32,799 nt of DNA from Deltaproteobacteria bacterium (GTDB lineage: Bacteria > Myxococcota > Myxococcia > Myxococcales > UBA5297), in the NCBI GenBank assembly GCA_016218885.1, contig JACRCT010001018.1, positions 1 through 32,799 of the forward strand. Direction: 5' to 3'. The translations under genes were made by a program, and so were the position numbers. Below are positions 27,764 to 32,799 of this stretch, in pieces (position 1 is the first letter of the stretch; each line of letters begins with the position of its first letter). The notes under the pieces were generated by a model that was not told the origin of the DNA, made no database searches, and saw nothing but the letters and a program-made list of their open reading frames with translations.

Positions 27764-28555
27764 TCAGGCGAGGTCGCGACGACGGAAGATGGCGGTGGCG
27801 AGCACCAGCAGCAGCGCGATGTAGCACAAGGCGTAGACGATCGCCGCCACCACCGGGCCAGTCAGGATGGGGTGCGAGTAGAGCAATTGGGGCAAGGTGT
27901 CGAGGGCGGCGAAGTCGGGAAGGAACCAGTACAGCACGTCGCCGAGCAGCCGCGTGGCTTCGCTCTCGCTCTTACCCAGGAAGAAGCGCACCTCGGAGGT
28001 GAAGTAGCCGGCCACCGAGAAGCCCAGGGAGGCGATGAAGGAGACCGTGGAGGAGGTGAAGGTGGAGAACATCACCGCCACGGCGGCCACCACCGCCACC
28101 CGCAGCAGCATCAGCCCCAGGGTCGTCGCGTAGGCGCCCCAGGAGTACATGAAGCCCCCCTCCGAGCGATAGAGGAGGATCATCGCCGTGGCGGCGACCG
28201 TCATGAGCAGGAGGTTGAGGTAGGAGGTGAGCAGGACCCCCAGGTACTTGCCGACGACGTACTCGGCGCGCCCTACCGGCTTGGCGAGGATGGAGTAGGC
28301 CGTCCGCCGCTCGACCTCGCGGGCGACCGAGCCCACCCCCAACAGTACGGCGAGGATCATCCCCGCGAAGGTCATCGCCGACAGGGAGAGGTCGGTGACG
28401 ATGCGCACCCGGTAGCCCACCGTGAGGTTGGACAGCACCGCGGAGAGGAGGATGAGCCCGATGGCGAAGAGGACCAGGCCGTAAAGAATCCGGTCTCGGA
28501 GAGCTTCGGAGAGGGTCGCGCGAGCGAGAGAAAGCACGGAACCGAGTCGATGCAT
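27764..28555 (-). CDS. pilI: ABC-2 type transporter permease, PilI-like
   Basis: The 263-residue product is an ABC-2 type permease with about six membrane helices: ILYGLVLFAIGLILLSAVL (about 22-40), SAMTFAGMILAVLLGVGSV (about 58-76), then helices near 107, 140, 165 and 240. The element VEREVERRTAYSILAKPVGR-like (AREVERRTAYSILAKPV) after helix 2 is characteristic of the family. The ATG at 28555 sits 2 nt after the pilG stop; the frame open to 28774 overlaps pilG and is spurious. In M. xanthus pilG, pilH and pilI follow pilA, and pilH (ABC ATPase) is needed for piliation. Here the matching ATPase gene is on the opposite strand at 30253. The exported substrate is unknown in any species I know of. 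Confidence 0.85.
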   Translation of the reverse strand: MHRLGSVLSLARATLSEALRDRILYGLVLFAIGLILLSAVLSNLTVGYRVRIVTDLSLSAMTFAGMILAVLLGVGSVAREVERRTAYSILAKPVGRAEYVVGKYLGVLLTSYLNLLLMTVAATAMILLYRSEGGFMYSWGAYATTLGLMLLRVAVVAAVAVMFSTFTSSTVSFIASLGFSVAGYFTSEVRFFLGKSESEATRLLGDVLYWFLPDFAALDTLPQLLYSHPILTGPVVAAIVYALCYIALLLVLATAIFRRRDLA

Positions 28556-28557
28556 GG

Positions 28558-29424
28558 CTACCTTGGCGTCGCCCTTATTTGGACATCGTCGACGTGCTTG
28601 ACCTTGAAGCGCTTTTCTTGAAGCGAGGTTGAGACCTGGCCAGTGGTCGGGTCGTATTCGAAAACAGCCAAGGGCTGAGAGAGACCCGTCAACGCTTCCA
28701 CCGGCAACTCCTTCAAGCCCTCCGGGAGGCGACCTTCCTCTTCCTGGAAGCTGGCAATGGCGCGCTCCAGGCACTGAAGATCGCGCTCCAAAATGAGCTG
28801 ACCCACCTTGTGATGGTACTGCTTTCGAGTCGCATCGTTGGGGGCTTGGCTCGCCATGGCCTTGGAGAAGTCAATCGCAGCATCCACATCGCCCGCAGTG
28901 GCGAGCAAGCGTGCCACCAACGAGGGCAAGTATTCGGGACGCCCCGGGACGTCAACTGCGAGTCGCAACCACGCAGCGCCCGCCGCATGATCTTGCCGCT
29001 CATACCATGCGTTGAACGCCAAATGGAAAGGGATCTCCCAACGTGTCGGGGCGTTCTTGAGCCCCTTTGACAGAATCTCGTCCGACTGATCGAGCCGGCC
29101 CTTTGCCGCCAGAACCAAGCCGCCGACCACGTAGGCATAGCCGTACTCGGGGTCGAGGTTTGTGATGAGGCAAAGAAGAGGAAGGACGGCGGGTTGCGGC
29201 TCATTCGCGACAGCCAGATATTGAATCAGCTTGAGCCAATACAGATCGGCCAATGCAGTCCGATTTCCAGGAACCAAATGACGCAATCCTTCGCCATCGG
29301 GAACATACAGCTCTCCCGCGAAGTCGTTGGCCGCCTGCCCGCCACGCGCGGCTTCGAAATGCGCCAGATGCGCGAAGACCGCAAGCAAGCAGACCGCGAG
29401 CGCACTAGCAAGATATCGAGTCAC
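28558..29424 (-). CDS. pilG: PilG-like membrane-anchored TPR protein of the pilus ABC transporter
   Basis: The 288-residue product begins at a GTG (29424) with a membrane helix or uncleaved signal (ASALAVCLLAVFAHLAHF, 6-23). The rest is helical and TPR-like: GYAYVVGGLVLAAKGRLDQSDEILSKGLKNAPTRWE-type units at about 95-130 and 135-200, then a GLKELPVEALTGLSQPLAVFEYDP segment near 240 that resembles small periplasmic proteins with a Gly-Leu-Pro turn. It lies between pilA and pilI, the position of M. xanthus pilG; the identification rests mostly on context. No good Shine-Dalgarno is seen, and a 10-bp stem-loop ends only 19 nt before the GTG. Its GC content is markedly lower than the neighbours (about 47-58% in sampled 60-bp blocks). 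Confidence 0.68.
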   Translation of the reverse strand: MTRYLASALAVCLLAVFAHLAHFEAARGGQAANDFAGELYVPDGEGLRHLVPGNRTALADLYWLKLIQYLAVANEPQPAVLPLLCLITNLDPEYGYAYVVGGLVLAAKGRLDQSDEILSKGLKNAPTRWEIPFHLAFNAWYERQDHAAGAAWLRLAVDVPGRPEYLPSLVARLLATAGDVDAAIDFSKAMASQAPNDATRKQYHHKVGQLILERDLQCLERAIASFQEEEGRLPEGLKELPVEALTGLSQPLAVFEYDPTTGQVSTSLQEKRFKVKHVDDVQIRATPR

Positions 29425-29443
29425 GATCGCGCAAATTCAACAA

Positions 29444-29470
29444 GGGCGGGCGCAGACCTCGCGCCCGCCC
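29444..29470 (-). terminator. Strong GC stem-loop between pilA and pilG
   Basis: GGGCGGGCGC and GCGCCCGCCC form a perfect 10-bp stem with a 7-nt loop, 21 bp after the pilA stop. On the transcribed (minus) strand it is followed by TTGTTGAATTTG, a weak U-rich tract. It should act as a partial terminator and as a 3'-end protector for a short pilA mRNA, keeping pilin output well above that of pilG and pilI. Confidence 0.7.
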
Positions 29471-29491
29471 AAAGAAGACGAAAAGTAGCGC

Positions 29492-29974
29492 CTAGTAGAC
29501 GTCTTCGGCCGTCACCCTTGAAACCGTATCTTCCGCGCTTGCTCCGCACACGGTAGCGACGGCGCCCTTCTGATATCCCCAGCAGGCAAACACGGCATTG
29601 CCGTCCACATCCGATCGGGCACCGATGCCAACCGCGGTTTCCGACGCATTGATCACGCTGTACTCGAAATAGACCATGCCCTCGGGACGCCACGCGAGAG
29701 TGTCGAAGCCACCACAGGCGCCGGGCGCTGGCCACGCCGCCTTGCTGGGGGTGGGAGCGCCAGGCAGGGCAGCTGCGTTAACGAACCAGTCATTGGTGCC
29801 CTGGTACGAGACCTCCGATGTGCGGATGGCGCCCACATTAATCGATCCCTCCTGCCTCTTGGTGCGCAACTGGTACTTGAGGAAGTTCGGGATGGCGATG
29901 GCCGCCAGGATGCCGATGATGGCGACAACGATCATGAGCTCGATCAGGGTGAAGCCGCGGGCCAGCTTCTTCAT
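29492..29974 (-). CDS. pilA: Type IV major pilin PilA
   Basis: PilA is the subunit of the pilus fibre. The 160-residue prepilin has a short type III leader (MKKLARG, 7 residues), the prepilin peptidase site G/FTLIE with Glu at mature position 5, and the hydrophobic N-terminal helix [22 protein letters not shown]. The globular part has three cysteines (near residues 87, 131 and 143), so one is unpaired if a single disulphide forms. GGAGG lies 7 nt before the ATG at 29974. A sigma-54 promoter is at 30063-30078 and a stem-loop follows the stop. Prepilin peptidase PilD is not in the window. Downstream on the same strand are pilG and pilI. Confidence 0.95.
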   Translation of the reverse strand: MKKLARGFTLIELMIVVAIIGILAAIAIPNFLKYQLRTKRQEGSINVGAIRTSEVSYQGTNDWFVNAAALPGAPTPSKAAWPAPGACGGFDTLAWRPEGMVYFEYSVINASETAVGIGARSDVDGNAVFACWGYQKGAVATVCGASAEDTVSRVTAEDVY

Positions 29975-30019
29975 GGTCTTCCTCCATCTGCTAGGGGGAC
30001 TGCTGTTCAACTTCGGTTC

Positions 30020-30040
30020 GCCCTCCAACTTCTGGAGGGC
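30020..30040 (-). other. Stem-loop in the predicted pilA 5' leader
   Basis: GCCCTCC and GGAGGGC form a perfect 7-bp stem around a 7-nt loop. If transcription starts near 30052, the stem occupies about +13 to +33 of the mRNA, 45 nt before the start codon. A hairpin near the 5' end typically slows RNase E attack, which would suit an abundant pilin message. Confidence 0.5.
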
Positions 30041-30062
30041 AGCTGCTACTGCCACCCGACAA

Positions 30063-30078
30063 AGCAACGGATGTGCCG
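30063..30078 (-). promoter_or_regulatory. Sigma-54 (-24/-12) promoter of pilA
   Basis: On the minus strand CGGCAC-N5-TTGCT matches the sigma-54 consensus TGGCAC-N5-TTGCW with one mismatch and exact GG-N10-GC spacing. The start site would be near 30052, giving a 78-nt leader to the pilA ATG at 29974. pilA of M. xanthus is known to be sigma-54 dependent and PilR-activated, which agrees. Confidence 0.8.
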
Positions 30079-30143
30079 TCCGGGCGAGCGGGCGTATGTA
30101 CCCGAGAATCCTCGTGGACTCAGATGCGCGTACACTGTGCCGC

Positions 30144-30191
30144 AGGTGACGCGTTTTGTCACCTTCTCGGGCCCAAGCGACCAAACGCGTC
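30144..30191. promoter_or_regulatory. Two overlapping inverted repeats between pilA and pilH (candidate activator sites)
   Basis: AGGTGAC (30144-30150) and GTCACCT (30158-30164) are perfect 7-bp arms 7 nt apart. Overlapping them, GACGCGTTT (30148-30156) and AAACGCGTC (30183-30191) are perfect 9-bp arms 26 nt apart; each contains ACGCGT. They lie about 92-139 bp upstream of the predicted pilA start site, the usual distance for enhancer-binding proteins, and 62-109 bp upstream of the pilH ATG. Confidence 0.5.
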
Positions 30192-30252
30192 GCTTTCCCT
30201 GCTCCGCGGAAGAGGTAGAATCCGGCGGCTTCCGCACGCGGAGAGTCGAACG

Positions 30253-31212
30253 ATGCCCGAGACCGTTCTCACCACAGAAGACCTCAACAAGACGTTTAGG
30301 CTCGGCCTGAAGCGCCGGGTGGTCGAAGCCGTTCGCGGGCTGTCGCTCACTGTGGAGAAGGGCGAGATCTACGGCTTCCTGGGCCCCAACGGCGCCGGCA
30401 AGAGCACGACCATCAAGATGCTGATGGGTCTCATCTTCCCCACCTCTGGGACTGCCCGCATCTTCGGGCAGCCCATCCCCTCCAAAGATGCCATGCGCAG
30501 CCTCGGGTACCTCCCCGAGAACCCCTCCTTCCATGAGTTCTTCACCCCCGAGGAGCTGCTCTGGTTCTTCGGCAGGCTCTGCCAAATGCCCTCCGGTGTC
30601 ATAGCCGACCGCATCCCGATGCTGCTCGACTTGGTTGGGCTCCAGACCTTCGCCAAGGTGCCGCTGCGGCGCTTCTCCAAGGGCATGGTGCAGCGCGCCG
30701 GCATCGCCCAGGCACTGATCAACGATCCGGCCCTGGTGGTGCTCGACGAACCCATGAGTGGCCTGGACCCCATCGGTCGCAAGGACGTGCGGGACATCAT
30801 CTTCCGCCTTCGCGAGCAGGGAAAGACGGTCTTCTTCTCCACCCACATCCTCCCCGACGTCGAGGCCATCTGCGACCGGGTGGGGCTGATGCTCAAAGGC
30901 GAGCTGAGGGCGCAGGGTAAGCTCGAGTCCTTGCTCACGGCCCACACCCGCGCCGTCGACGTCATCGCCGAGCGGGTCCCCGTCCAGCTTGCCGAGCTGC
31001 TCAAGGCTCGCGCCAGCCGTACCGTCCCCAAGGGCGACGGGTTCGCCTTCACGTTCCTGGAGGAGGGCCATGCTGACGAGGCGGTCGCCACGTTGGCCGG
31101 GGCAGGAGCGCGCTTGGCGCAGGTAACCCGGCACCGCGAGACGCTCGAAGACCTTTTCGTCCGGATGGCCAAGGAAGCGGGCCAATCAGGGGTGGGTGGA
31201 AAGGTCGCCTAA
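30253..31212 (+). CDS. pilH: ABC transporter ATP-binding protein, PilH-like
   Basis: The 319-residue product is an ABC ATPase of the type paired with ABC-2 permeases. It has Walker [10 protein letters not shown] (44-52), the Q-loop replaced by a GYLPENPSF segment (85-93), an atypical signature FSKGM (141-145) instead of LSGGQ, as often in this subfamily, Walker B LVVLDEP (161-167), SGLD (169-172) and the H-loop His198 (FSTHIL). An 85-residue C-terminal extension follows. GGAGAG precedes the ATG at 30253; the frame open to 30073 is leader. PilH of M. xanthus is needed for pilus biogenesis. Here the gene is divergent from pilA, pilG and pilI rather than inside their operon. The nearest downstream gene, on the other strand, is 82 bp away with no clear terminator. 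Confidence 0.85.
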   Translation: MPETVLTTEDLNKTFRLGLKRRVVEAVRGLSLTVEKGEIYGFLGPNGAGKSTTIKMLMGLIFPTSGTARIFGQPIPSKDAMRSLGYLPENPSFHEFFTPEELLWFFGRLCQMPSGVIADRIPMLLDLVGLQTFAKVPLRRFSKGMVQRAGIAQALINDPALVVLDEPMSGLDPIGRKDVRDIIFRLREQGKTVFFSTHILPDVEAICDRVGLMLKGELRAQGKLESLLTAHTRAVDVIAERVPVQLAELLKARASRTVPKGDGFAFTFLEEGHADEAVATLAGAGARLAQVTRHRETLEDLFVRMAKEAGQSGVGGKVA

Positions 31213-31294
31213 GAGCCGTCTTCCACAGGACCTGAGCGCAGCGAGCCCGATCGAGTGTCCTCAGACCAGAGGCCGCCAGGCCCCCTTTGCCCCC

Positions 31295-32799
<1,505 letters not shown>

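Noticed and set aside
30114-30129. Possible plus-strand sigma-54 promoter for pilH (GG-N10-GC at GGACTCAGATGCGC)
   Set aside because: Only the invariant GG and GC match; the rest of both boxes is poor, and such spacing is common by chance in GC-rich DNA.
30046-31185. Minus-strand open frame of 379 codons opposite pilH
   Set aside because: Antisense to a complete ABC ATPase and runs across the pilA promoter; composition is that of a shadow frame.

Overview
The window is high-GC DNA in which almost every base is coding. Its gene content and order match a myxobacterium or close relative (Myxococcota): a pilMNOPQ operon, a type IV pilin gene beside the PilG/PilH/PilI ABC-transporter genes, a large TPR protein that looks like the Myxococcus polarity and pilus activator SgmX, a roadblock/LC7 (MglB-fold) protein, and an NtrC-type two-component pair placed between pilI and pilM. 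The genus cannot be told from the sequence. Comparisons with M. xanthus are from general knowledge of its pil locus, not from a search.

Layout. (1) 1-5105, plus strand: Maf/YceF-like nucleotide pyrophosphatase, ApaH-type diadenosine tetraphosphatase, a Cys-rich secreted protein overlapping a lipoprotein gene, a Ppx/GppA phosphatase, and a 94-residue coiled-coil protein. (2) 5142-16392, minus strand, probably one transcript read right to left: SgmX-like TPR protein, ExeA-like AAA ATPase, TamB, and an Omp85 protein with about seven POTRA-like repeats. (3) 16641-17656, minus: roadblock protein then EF-P, ending in an intrinsic terminator. (4) 17790-24323, minus: pilM-N-O-P-Q plus an unrecognised lipoprotein, with a small Xre-type regulator upstream (24447-24671). 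(5) 24885-29974, minus: pilA, pilG, pilI, sensor kinase, sigma-54 response regulator. (6) 30253-31212, plus: pilH, divergent from pilA. (7) 31295 to the right edge, minus: biotin-dependent carboxyltransferase (PccB/MmdA type) broken by one in-frame amber codon.

Taken together the window covers much of a pilus machine. PilMNOP is the inner-membrane alignment complex, PilQ the outer-membrane secretin, PilA the fibre and PilGHI an ABC transporter known to be needed for piliation. The SgmX-like and roadblock proteins would link pilus activity to cell polarity, while TamB and the Omp85 protein serve outer-membrane assembly. The motors (PilB, PilT), PilC, PilD and a canonical PilSR pair are absent from the window.

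The richest regulatory stretch is the 278-bp pilA/pilH intergenic region. It has a very good -24/-12 (sigma-54) promoter for pilA, two overlapping inverted repeats upstream at the distance usual for enhancer-binding proteins, and a 7-bp stem-loop near the predicted mRNA 5' end. A 10-bp GC stem-loop lies between pilA and pilG. pilG is also clearly lower in GC than its surroundings.
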